A stretch of 64,000 nucleotides of DNA from the NCBI RefSeq assembly GCF_000427785.1, contig NZ_ATYR01000004.1, forward strand, positions 1 through 64,000, written 5' to 3'. Positions 28,924-36,447 of this stretch are shown one piece after another. The notes under the pieces are model-generated. The model was not told where the DNA came from and did no database searches. It was given only the letters and a program-made list of their open reading frames with translations. How positions within the stretch are numbered: the stretch's first letter is position 1; each line of letters begins with the position of its first letter. The position numbers and the translations under genes were made by a program. This DNA comes from Massilia alkalitolerans DSM 17462 (GTDB lineage Bacteria > Pseudomonadota > Gammaproteobacteria > Burkholderiales > Burkholderiaceae_D).

Positions 28924-30308
28924 CGAGCATCTCCCAGGTTACCGGGTTCGAGCGCCGCGCAAGAACCGAACAGGCTGCTCCACGCCTGGACCACGCTATT
29001 CAGGTCGAAACGTGGCGTGTGGTCGGCGAACCCGGCGAAGTCGGCAATCCGGCCCAGCAGCTCATGCGGCCAGGCAGCCAGCAACGGACGCCGGGTGCGG
29101 CGGTGCAGTTCGTTGATCAGGTAATCGACCGCGTCTTCGTCGGCCTCGATGCCGCGCATCCGGCACTGGCGCCGCAGCAGCGCGCGGTAGCCGGCTTCGG
29201 AAAGCGGGCCCACGGGAATCCGGTAGCCGACGCGGCGCATGCAGGATTCATCCAGCACCGCCTGCGGCGCGAGGCTCGTGACCAGCACCAGCGACACGTC
29301 GAACGGCAGAGCATGGCTGGCCCCACCCGGCACCGCGACATGGTCGGTGCCGCTCTCGAGCGCGCCCAGGCAGCGGTGCAGCACCTCGGCAGCCGGCACC
29401 CGCTGGCGGCCGATGTCATCGAGCACCAGCAGTCCATTGTTGGCCAGCAAGTGCGGCGGTGCACGCAGCACGCCGCTGGCGGCGTCGATGCGCAGTTCCA
29501 GCATGTCGCACGCCAGTTCGGCGCCCACATGCACCAGCGGGCGCTGGCACAGTACCCAGCGCGCGTCGCAGCTGCGCCGTTCTTCCAGGGCGCGCGGCTG
29601 CAGCGGCGCGGGATGCAGGTCCGGAGCGTATATCTGCACGATCTCGTGGTTGACCAGCACCGCGTACGGAATCGCCACCGGCTCCTGGCGCAGCCGCGCG
29701 AACTTGCGCGCCAGGCTCGTCTTGCCGCTGCCGGAAGGACCGTACAGCATCAGCGGACGGTTCGAATGCAGCGCCGCGCCGATCAGCTCCTGCACCGCGA
29801 GTTCGATGCCGTCCTCCGCCAGGGTGGCCTGCAGCTCTGTGGGCGTGACGCGGGGGGCGCCGGGCTGGCGCAGCGACTGCTTTTCCACGACGCTGCGGTA
29901 AGCGTCGAGCGTCACCGGGGCCGGCCCGATATAGCGCGATTCCGCCAGGTACTCGGCAGCGGCGCGCAGCCCGAAGGCGGTCAGCTGGTAATGCACGTCG
30001 ATGTCGGAATCGCCTTGCCAGGCCACCTCGGCCAGTTGCTCCGCAACCAGCCCCTGCAGCACTTCACGCACCACGCTGACCGACAGGCGCAGCCGTCCGG
30101 TAAGGAGCGATAGCGGAATCTTGCCGCTGGCATGCATGATCTTGACCGTGAGTGCGGTGACCAGACGCGCGTCGAGGCCGGTATCCCGCACTGTACGTGG
30201 CTGGCGCGGCAGGACCGGAGCGGGATCGGCCTCGGGTCCGCTGCCGGCTCCAGCTGCCGGCCGCGCGTCGCAAGGAGCGCTTGGCCTGGGTGGTGAAAAC
30301 ACTTCCAT
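28920..30308 (-). CDS. AAA-type ATPase with N-terminal winged-helix-like region, Tad-associated
   Basis: The 462-residue protein has a Pro-rich start, a helical region about 45-120 that looks like a winged helix (LTVKIMHASGKIPLSLLTGRLRLSVSVVREVLQGL), then an ATPase core with Walker A YGPSGSGKTS (189-198) and Walker B GLLVLDDIG (292-300), and a possible sensor segment LVLVTSLAPQAV. AGGAGG precedes the ATG at 30308. It sits between the prepilin peptidase and cpaB genes and overlaps cpaB, so it is part of the pilus operon. It is not one of the core Tad proteins (TadA and TadZ are present separately). A regulatory or disassembly role is possible but unproven. Confidence 0.8.
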   Translation of the reverse strand: MEVFSPPRPSAPCDARPAAGAGSGPEADPAPVLPRQPRTVRDTGLDARLVTALTVKIMHASGKIPLSLLTGRLRLSVSVVREVLQGLVAEQLAEVAWQGDSDIDVHYQLTAFGLRAAAEYLAESRYIGPAPVTLDAYRSVVEKQSLRQPGAPRVTPTELQATLAEDGIELAVQELIGAALHSNRPLMLYGPSGSGKTSLARKFARLRQEPVAIPYAVLVNHEIVQIYAPDLHPAPLQPRALEERRSCDARWVLCQRPLVHVGAELACDMLELRIDAASGVLRAPPHLLANNGLLVLDDIGRQRVPAAEVLHRCLGALESGTDHVAVPGGASHALPFDVSLVLVTSLAPQAVLDESCMRRVGYRIPVGPLSEAGYRALLRRQCRMRGIEADEDAVDYLINELHRRTRRPLLAAWPHELLGRIADFAGFADHTPRFDLNSVVQAWSSLFGSCAALEPGNLGDAR

Positions 30309-30425
30309 AAGGAAACCTCCTGATGAGGTGCGGATATTTCTTACATTTGTTAAATTGATTCTAACCATCGCTTCCCCCTCCCCGTTTGACTTCCGGCAAG
30401 GAAGCGGGAACACCAAAAACAGGGC

Positions 30426-30941
30426 TTAACGGCTCATCAGGAAGTAGATCGTCCCGGCGGCAATCGCGACGCCGTAAGGTATCGAACCGGCGCTCGGCTG
30501 CGCCTCCATTCTTGTGATGGGAAGACGCAAGGCAGCCTGGCGCACCATGCTCCAGACGTTGGTCAGCGCCAGCCGCAAGCGGCCCTGGAAAAGGATGAAG
30601 GCCAGGGCCATCACACCACCGGCGCACCAGGCGAAGATCGCGATGTGCAAGGCAGCCGCCGGACCGGTGAAGGCGCCTACCGTGGCCATCATCTTGACGT
30701 CGCCGGCGGCCATGCCGCGCATCAGGTAGAAGGGAAGAAAAACCAGCAGTCCGACGACGGCGCCACCGAAACAGGCCAGCAAGGCAGCGCCGGGCTCCGG
30801 TGATACTGCGTGAAGGGACAAGGCGGCGATAAGGCCTGTCAGCAGCAGGAGATTCGGAATACGTCGGCTTGCGAGGTCGTTGATCGCAGCGACGGCTACG
30901 AGCAGCAGGAGCAGTATGTCGAGGTAAGGTGCGACAACCAT
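30426..30941 (-). CDS. tadV: Flp prepilin peptidase TadV/CpaA
   Basis: The 171-residue membrane protein belongs to the A24 aspartic prepilin peptidases. The two catalytic aspartates are D22 in NDLASRRIPNLL and D81 in GMAAGDVKMMA. About six hydrophobic segments are visible. The short CpaA form lacks the N-methylation domain of PilD. It would cleave the Flp pilin, whose gene lies just upstream in the same direction. A strong terminator lies between flp and this gene, so tadV and downstream genes need read-through or a separate promoter. Confidence 0.9.
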   Translation of the reverse strand: MVVAPYLDILLLLLVAVAAINDLASRRIPNLLLLTGLIAALSLHAVSPEPGAALLACFGGAVVGLLVFLPFYLMRGMAAGDVKMMATVGAFTGPAAALHIAIFAWCAGGVMALAFILFQGRLRLALTNVWSMVRQAALRLPITRMEAQPSAGSIPYGVAIAAGTIYFLMSR

Positions 30942-30951
30942 GATCGTCTCA

Positions 30952-30990
30952 CAAAAAAAAAACCCCCGGGGCCGAATGGCACCGGGGGCG
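30952..30990 (-). terminator. Terminator-like hairpin after flp
   Basis: On the minus strand a GC-rich inverted repeat (CCCCCGG...CCGGGGG) is followed by a run of about eleven T residues. It lies directly downstream of the flp stop and upstream of tadV. Partial termination here would give the pilin far higher expression than the assembly genes, a common arrangement in pilus operons. Confidence 0.85.
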
Positions 30991-30999
30991 TTAGCGATA

Positions 31000-31194
31000 T
31001 TAAGGGCCTGCAGGCGGAGTCGGGTTCAGCTCTTCGCCAATCTTGTTGAACAGCGCGGTAATATCAGCGCCGAGAGCCTCGGCAGCCCCTGCCAACGCAA
31101 TGCCGACCAGTGCAGCGATCAGGCCGTATTCGATGGCCGTCACCCCGTTTTCATCGGCAATGAAGGTTTTGATGGCGGAGGTAATGGTGCTCAT
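31000..31194 (-). CDS. flp: Flp family type IVb pilin
   Basis: The 64-residue prepilin has a short leader (MSTITSAIKTFIADENG) cleaved after G17, giving a mature start VTAIEYGLIAALVGIAL with glutamate at position +5 and the E-Y pair typical of Flp pilins. The rest is a short variable tail ending in a Pro-rich stretch. AAGGAG precedes the ATG at 31194. It is the major subunit of the adhesive pilus built by the downstream genes. Only one copy is present here. Confidence 0.95.
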   Translation of the reverse strand: MSTITSAIKTFIADENGVTAIEYGLIAALVGIALAGAAEALGADITALFNKIGEELNPTPPAGP

Positions 31195-31240
31195 GATGAA
31201 CTCCTTGTGATGGTTGATGGAACATCTACTACTGGGTCTT

Positions 31241-31290
31241 ACTGACAGACGGGGCCCCGTCTTTTGCTGCTTTCGACTGCGTCTGTCAGT
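31241..31290. other. Overlapping inverted repeats upstream of flp
   Basis: An 11-bp perfect inverted repeat (arms 31241-31251 and 31280-31290, ACTGACAGACG/CGTCTGTCAGT) encloses and overlaps a second, perfect 16-bp palindrome (AGACGGGGCCCCGTCT, 31247-31262). The two structures share bases and cannot form together. The rest of the 378-bp gap between flp and the GGDEF gene holds AT-rich sequence at 31420-31470 that could carry divergent promoters, with no clear consensus boxes and no gene. Confidence 0.75.
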
Positions 31291-31572
31291 GAGTTCACTG
31301 TACCGAATAGTGCCGCACGACAAGTTGACGCCGGGCAAGCTTGCCATGTGGAAATCTGTGTTTCTGCATGGACTTGCGCGTGCACAAGCAGACGGCCACC
31401 AAGCATTACCTTCCAGACATTAAAAAGATAAATATTGTTAAGAATAGTTGCCTACAATACAAAAACGCTTTATGCTGTCCCTCTTGCCCGCCTAAAAAAG
31501 CGGCAGCCGTACTACCAACCCGGCCGTGCTCTTGCTTGACTCAGTTTCTCTGCGTTTCTGAAAAAAACCGAC

Positions 31573-32610
31573 ATGGATTCCCTGCTGCGACACATGGTGG
31601 ACATGACTGGCCACCGCGATCACACGATGCTCGACATCTCCGTGATTTCGGCGGTACAGGAACTGGCGGGCGCGCTGCAGACCCGGGTCTTGAACATTAC
31701 GACGGTCTGCGGGCAGAGCTTCGTGCGTTCGCGCGCCTGCATCCGCGCCGGCGGCGTCGCCTGTCCGGAAGAGCAGCACGATAGCGGCAGCCCGGGCGAG
31801 CCGCTCTCGGCCTTTCCCGAACTGGCGCACTGCCTCGAACATCATGATTCGCGTGCCGAAGGCCTGGGCAGCGACGGCCTGCGCCGCCTGTGGCTGCCGA
31901 TCTGGTTCGGCGACAAGGCCGATACCTGCCTCGAGATCGTGCACGCACAAGGCTTCACCGCCGAATCGATCCATACGATCAGCGGGATCGTCGGCGTCTA
32001 CCGCAATTTCCAGAACCTGCTCGACTACAGCGAGCGCGACTCGCTCACCGGACTACTGAACCGCAAGACCTTCGACGACCAGCTGGCGCGCATGCTGCAC
32101 AGCGGCGACACCGAACCCCTGGTGCCGGGCCAGCTGGAACGGCGCCAGCACGGGGCCGAGGAAAAGCAGTGGCTGGCCGTGGTCGACGTCGACCATTTCA
32201 AGATGGTGAACGACCGCTTCGGCCACCTGTACGGCGACGAAGTGCTGATCCTGGTCGCGAACCTGCTGCAGTCCTCGTTCCGTTCGCAGGACCGCGTGTT
32301 CCGCTTCGGCGGCGAAGAGTTCGTGGTGCTGCTGCGTTCGACCACGCTCGAGAATGCCCGCAAGATCATCGACCGCTTCCGCACCAACGTCGAGGCGCAC
32401 GTGTTCCCGCAGGTAGGCCGCGTTACCGTGAGCGTCGGCTTCACCAGCATCAGCGCCACCGATTCGCCGGTCGTGACCCTGGGTCACGCGGACCAGGCCC
32501 TGTATTTCGCCAAGGCCAACGGCCGCAACCGCGCCTGCCATTACGAGGAGCTGGTAGCGAACGGCCTGCTGCAGACCGTCGCCACCAACGACACCGCCGA
32601 GTTCTTCTAG
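31573..32610 (+). CDS. Diguanylate cyclase (GGDEF)
   Basis: The 345-residue protein has a GAF-like N-terminal region of about 145 residues and a C-terminal GGDEF domain starting at DSLTGLLNRKTFD (156-168). The active-site motif is GGEEF (246-250), fully conserved for catalysis. An inhibitory I-site RxxD is present at RSQD (237-240), five residues before it. It would make cyclic di-GMP, and product inhibition is expected. No membrane helix is visible. It is divergent from the Flp pilus operon. Its stop codon overlaps the stop of the convergent isomerase gene. Confidence 0.93.
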   Translation: MDSLLRHMVDMTGHRDHTMLDISVISAVQELAGALQTRVLNITTVCGQSFVRSRACIRAGGVACPEEQHDSGSPGEPLSAFPELAHCLEHHDSRAEGLGSDGLRRLWLPIWFGDKADTCLEIVHAQGFTAESIHTISGIVGVYRNFQNLLDYSERDSLTGLLNRKTFDDQLARMLHSGDTEPLVPGQLERRQHGAEEKQWLAVVDVDHFKMVNDRFGHLYGDEVLILVANLLQSSFRSQDRVFRFGGEEFVVLLRSTTLENARKIIDRFRTNVEAHVFPQVGRVTVSVGFTSISATDSPVVTLGHADQALYFAKANGRNRACHYEELVANGLLQTVATNDTAEFF

Positions 32611-33212
32611 GGCGCCTGCCGGGCCTGCGCGAATTCGAGAGCGTCTTCCAGGCGGTCATCGCCCCAGAACAGCTCGCCCTGCACGATAAAGGTCGGCGCA
32701 CCGAAGATGCCAAGCATGCGTGCGGCCGCGGTCTGCGCGCGCAGCGCCGCCTTGTTGGCCTCCCCTTCCGCCTCGCGCAGCACCGCTTCCGGCTCGGCGA
32801 CCAGGCCCTCCAGCGCCGCCAGCACGGTGCCGGCGTCGTCGATGTCGGCATCTTCGGACCAGTTGCGCAGCATGATGCGGCGGCAGTATTCGCCCATCCA
32901 GGCTTGCTGCGCGCCGAGCAGCGCGACCCGCATCGGCAGTAGGGCCCGGCGCGGGAAGGCCGAGGGCCGCTTGAAGGGAATCCCGTATTTCGCGGCGCGG
33001 CGCGCCATGTCGCGCCAGACGTACTCGCCCTTCTCCTTCTGCTCCGCGAAGGGCGAGCTTTGCCAGCCGAGTTCACGGAAGATCGGCCCCAGCAGGAAGG
33101 GCTTCCAGTGCAGCGGCACCGAGGCGCGACGTGCGAGCGCCTCGATACGCATGGTCGACAGGTAGCTGTAGTTGCTGCCGAACTCGAACCAGCATTCGAT
33201 GGGTGGGTGCAT
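32607..33212 (-). CDS. DsbA-family 2-hydroxychromene-2-carboxylate isomerase-like protein
   Basis: The 201-residue protein resembles the kappa-class GST/HCCA isomerase family. The N-terminal thioredoxin-like strand ECWFEFGSNYSYL carries the serine (about residue 14-16) that replaces the DsbA cysteine pair. The C-terminal GIFGAPTFIVQGELFWGDDRLEDAL is strongly typical. Enzymes of the family use glutathione to isomerise aromatic catabolites, but no aromatic catabolic cluster is next to it, so the substrate is open. The ATG at 33212 was chosen as it starts right before the first strand. It is divergent from the SDR gene. Confidence 0.88.
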   Translation of the reverse strand: MHPPIECWFEFGSNYSYLSTMRIEALARRASVPLHWKPFLLGPIFRELGWQSSPFAEQKEKGEYVWRDMARRAAKYGIPFKRPSAFPRRALLPMRVALLGAQQAWMGEYCRRIMLRNWSEDADIDDAGTVLAALEGLVAEPEAVLREAEGEANKAALRAQTAAARMLGIFGAPTFIVQGELFWGDDRLEDALEFAQARQAP

Positions 33213-33285
33213 GGCCGCCTTCCTCGCTTGGTATAGTGTGTCGAGTATGCAGGCAGTGGCCTGCCACCACAACAGGAGTGTCGGG

Positions 33286-34026
33286 ATGAGCAAGGTACTG
33301 ATCGTGACAGGCGCCGGGCGCGGCATCGGCGCCGCCATCGCCAGGCAGGCGGCCGCCGGCGGCCATGCGGTGGCGGTCAACTACCGTCATGACGAAGCGG
33401 CGGCGCAGGCGCTGGTGGCGGCGATCCGCGCCGATGGCGGACAGGCTGCCGCGATCCAGGCCGACGTCGCGGCAGAAGCGGAAGTGGCGCAGCTGTTCAC
33501 ACGCACCGAGCAGGAACTCGGACCGCCTGCGGCGCTGGTCAACAATGCCGGCATCACGGGACGCATCGCGCGCTTCATGGAAACCGATCCCGCCACCATC
33601 GAAGCGGTATTCCGCACCAATGTGTACGGCACCATGCACTGCTGCCGCGCGGCGATCGACGCCTTCCGGCGCCATGGCACGCGCGGGGTGATCGTCAACC
33701 TGTCCTCGATCGCGGCCAGCACCGGCAGCCCGCGCGAGTACGTGCACTACGCCGCCAGCAAGGCGGCGGTCGAGACCTTCACGCTGGGACTGGCGCGCGA
33801 GATGGCGCCGGAGGGTATCCGCGTGTGCGCGGTGGCGCCCGGGTCGACGCTGACCGGCATCCATGCGGCGGCCGGCGAGCCGGGCCGGCCGGAACGCGTG
33901 GCGCCGGCGATCCCGATGGGGCGCCTGGCCACGCCCGACGAGATCGCGGAAGCGGTGCTGTGGATGCTGTCGCCTGCCGCGTCCTACGTCACCGGGACGA
34001 CCTTGCGCTGCGCGGGCGGCTTGTAA
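33286..34026 (+). CDS. Short-chain dehydrogenase/reductase
   Basis: The 246-residue protein is a classical SDR: TGAGRGIG nucleotide-binding motif at 8-15, NNAGI, the catalytic serine in NLSSIAAS, and YAASK as the YxxxK pair. The cofactor preference cannot be settled, though an arginine after the second strand (NYRHD) suggests NADP(H). AGGAG lies seven bases before the ATG at 33286. It is close to 3-oxoacyl-ACP-reductase-like and sugar-alcohol SDRs. The gene is convergent with the HD-GYP gene and divergent from the isomerase gene. Confidence 0.9.
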   Translation: MSKVLIVTGAGRGIGAAIARQAAAGGHAVAVNYRHDEAAAQALVAAIRADGGQAAAIQADVAAEAEVAQLFTRTEQELGPPAALVNNAGITGRIARFMETDPATIEAVFRTNVYGTMHCCRAAIDAFRRHGTRGVIVNLSSIAASTGSPREYVHYAASKAAVETFTLGLAREMAPEGIRVCAVAPGSTLTGIHAAAGEPGRPERVAPAIPMGRLATPDEIAEAVLWMLSPAASYVTGTTLRCAGGL

Positions 34027-34041
34027 GGCGCGGCCTGGAGC

Positions 34042-35262
34042 TCAGGCGATGTTCATGAACTGCAGCGGATTGACGTTCCACTTCTCGGCCGACTCGTGGC
34101 GCAGGATCTTGTCGCCGCCGCCGAAGCCGAGCGGCTTGGACAGGTCGAGGGTCTGCGGCTTGATGTAGCCTTGGCTCTTGGTGCTGAAGAACACGTTGAC
34201 CTTCGGCGTGAGCAGGCTGGTTTCGTGCGGCTCGATCACCACACCCAGGCGGCCGGATTCGAGCAGCACCAGGGTGCCGACCGGGTAGATGCCGACACAG
34301 CGCATGAACTCCTGGACCAGCGTGGGGTTGAAGTGGAACTTGCTCCACTCGTAGATCTTGCGCAGCGCTTCGGCCGCCGGCATGCCCTTGTGGTAGCAGC
34401 GGTCCGAGGTGATGGCGTCGTAGACGTCGACGATCGCCGCCATCTGCGCCAGTTCGCTGATGCTGCCTTCGCCCTGCTTGTCCGGATAGCCGCTGCCGTC
34501 GCGCCGCTCGTGGTGGTGCAGCGTGATGTCGAGCGGGATCGGGCCGATCTCCGGGGTCTTGGCCAGGATGTCGTAGCCGTCGCGCGGGTGGCGCTTGATG
34601 ATGTCGAATTCCTCGTCGGTCAGGCGGCCCTGCTTGTTCAGGATGCTGTCCGGCACCAGCGCCTTGCCGGTATCGTGCAGCAGGCCGCCCAGGCCGGCCT
34701 GGTAGATCGTATCCTCGTCCATTTTGCGCGAACGGCAGAACGCGACCAGCAGCGCGCACACGCTGACCGAATGCAGGAAGGTGTAGTCGTCCTTGTTCTT
34801 GATGCGCAGGAGGCCGAGCAGCGCGCCGGAATTGCGCAGGATCGATTCGGTCACGCTCTCCACGACCGGCCCCACCTTGTCCAGCTCGACGGCCTTGCCG
34901 AGGCGGGCGTCGGCCATCACGGTGCGCACCAGGCCGGCCGCCTGCTTGCGGATATGCGCGGCACGCTGCAGCTCTTCACCCAGGGACACGCGGGTGACGA
35001 TCCGCGGCGCGGCGGCGATCGCCGTCACTTCCGCTTCGGTGGCGGCATCGGCCTGCGCCAGGGTCGGCGCGTCGTCCACGTCCAGGCCCTTGCTGCAGTC
35101 GATGACGACAGCGCGGATCTTGGCATTGCGGATCTTGTAGATTTCTTCGTCCGTGGTGAGCTCGAAACGGGCGCGCACAAACGGATGGTCCATCCAGCCG
35201 CAGTCGAGATCGTGGATATACATACCAATCCTCAGCTGCGATGCATCCACCTTTTTCAACAT
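34042..35262 (-). CDS. HD-GYP cyclic-di-GMP phosphodiesterase
   Basis: The 406-residue protein has an N-terminal DUF3391 domain (MLKKVDASQLRIGMYIHDLDCGWMDHPF) and a HD-GYP domain. The HD pair is at 196-197 in GLLHDTGK; the second signature HHERRDGSGYP is at 250-260 with an intact GYP. These residues mark active c-di-GMP phosphodiesterases. It may oppose the diguanylate cyclase encoded 1.5 kb away. I chose ATG 35262; an in-frame ATG at 35298 would add twelve residues not seen in the family. The gene is divergent from the next LysR regulator. Confidence 0.92.
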   Translation of the reverse strand: MLKKVDASQLRIGMYIHDLDCGWMDHPFVRARFELTTDEEIYKIRNAKIRAVVIDCSKGLDVDDAPTLAQADAATEAEVTAIAAAPRIVTRVSLGEELQRAAHIRKQAAGLVRTVMADARLGKAVELDKVGPVVESVTESILRNSGALLGLLRIKNKDDYTFLHSVSVCALLVAFCRSRKMDEDTIYQAGLGGLLHDTGKALVPDSILNKQGRLTDEEFDIIKRHPRDGYDILAKTPEIGPIPLDITLHHHERRDGSGYPDKQGEGSISELAQMAAIVDVYDAITSDRCYHKGMPAAEALRKIYEWSKFHFNPTLVQEFMRCVGIYPVGTLVLLESGRLGVVIEPHETSLLTPKVNVFFSTKSQGYIKPQTLDLSKPLGFGGGDKILRHESAEKWNVNPLQFMNIA

Positions 35263-35371
35263 GTCGCTACTCTGCTCTGTAATAATGTCGGCGCCCATCG
35301 GCCACGGGGCAGTATAACAATTTTGTTACACACAATCATTATTTGTTGCTTGCTGGACACAACACTGCAGG

Positions 35372-36304
35372 ATGGAACTTCGTCAACTCCGGTATTTCGT
35401 CGCCATTGTCGATCACGGCTCGCTATCGCGCGCCGCGCTGGTCCTGCACGTGGCGCAGCCGGCCTTGACCCAGCAGCTACGCCAGCTCGAAGAAGAACTG
35501 GGCGCGCAGCTGCTGCACCGCTCGGCCCATGGCGTCGTCAGCACCGACGCCGGCAAGATCTTTTACGAACACGCGCAAGCCATCCTCAAGCAGGTGGCCG
35601 ATGCCCGTTCGGCGGTGGTGCAGTCGACCACGCGGCCTTCGGGCAGCGTGTCGCTCGGCCTGCCGCACAGTATTTCGGGTGCGCTGGCGCTGCCGCTCCT
35701 GAAGGCCACCCGGGCCAGATATCCGGAAATTACCCTGCAACTGACCGAGGAAATCTCGGGCAGCCTCACCGAACAGCTCAAGTCGGGCCGCCTGAACCTG
35801 GCGGTGCTGTTCGACGTCGTCCCGGCCGGGCATTTCACCGCCACCGCACTGGTCGAGGAAGACCTGATGTTCATCTGCCGGGCCGGCTCGAACTTCGCAC
35901 CGGCGGTGGACAGGCTGAGCCTGCGCGAGGCCCTGGCCAGCACCCTGATCCTGCCGGCGCGCCAGCACGGCGTGCGGCCGCTGGTCGAGCAGGCGGCGCA
36001 AGGCGCCGGCCTGGCGCTCGGCACCATCCTCGAAATCAATTCGATCGCCATCCTGCGCTCCGCCCTGCTGGCCGACCTGGGCGCCACCTTGCTGCCGGTC
36101 GCGCCGCTGCTGGCCGACATCGAACGCGGTGCAATGGCGGCCTGGCCGGTGGGCGAGCCGGCGGTGACGCGCCGCGTGACGCTGTGCGCCTCACGGAATA
36201 TCCCGCTGACGAATGCCTCCGCGGCGATCGCGAAACTGGTGCGCGAAGTGACCGAAGACCTGTGTGAACGCGGCGCCTGGCCAGGCGCACGGCTGGTCGC
36301 ATAA
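35372..36304 (+). CDS. LysR-family transcriptional regulator (NAC/CynR-like)
   Basis: The 310-residue protein has the LysR helix-turn-helix at the very N-terminus (MELRQLRYFVAIVDHGSLSRAALVLHVAQPALTQQLRQLE) and a normal-length effector domain. The first helix and the TQQLRQLEEELGAQLLHR end are near to the NAC subgroup. It lies upstream of the indolepyruvate:ferredoxin oxidoreductase gene, with 143 bp between stop and start, and could control it. The effector cannot be read. Confidence 0.9.
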   Translation: MELRQLRYFVAIVDHGSLSRAALVLHVAQPALTQQLRQLEEELGAQLLHRSAHGVVSTDAGKIFYEHAQAILKQVADARSAVVQSTTRPSGSVSLGLPHSISGALALPLLKATRARYPEITLQLTEEISGSLTEQLKSGRLNLAVLFDVVPAGHFTATALVEEDLMFICRAGSNFAPAVDRLSLREALASTLILPARQHGVRPLVEQAAQGAGLALGTILEINSIAILRSALLADLGATLLPVAPLLADIERGAMAAWPVGEPAVTRRVTLCASRNIPLTNASAAIAKLVREVTEDLCERGAWPGARLVA

Positions 36305-36447
36305 CGGTCATCAGATTTACTTATACCCCCATCCGCATTCCCTATTGGCCCTGGCGGGTCGAAGTCCCTACACTCCACGCGGTTAAAAAGCGCCCTTGCC
36401 TACCCGGCGGGAGGCGCCTAGCACCGAACCATACAATGGAGACCCGC

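Noticed and set aside
33249..33264. GGCAG/CTGCC inverted repeat between isomerase and SDR genes as an operator
   Set aside because: Only five paired bases with a four-base loop; expected by chance in this base composition.
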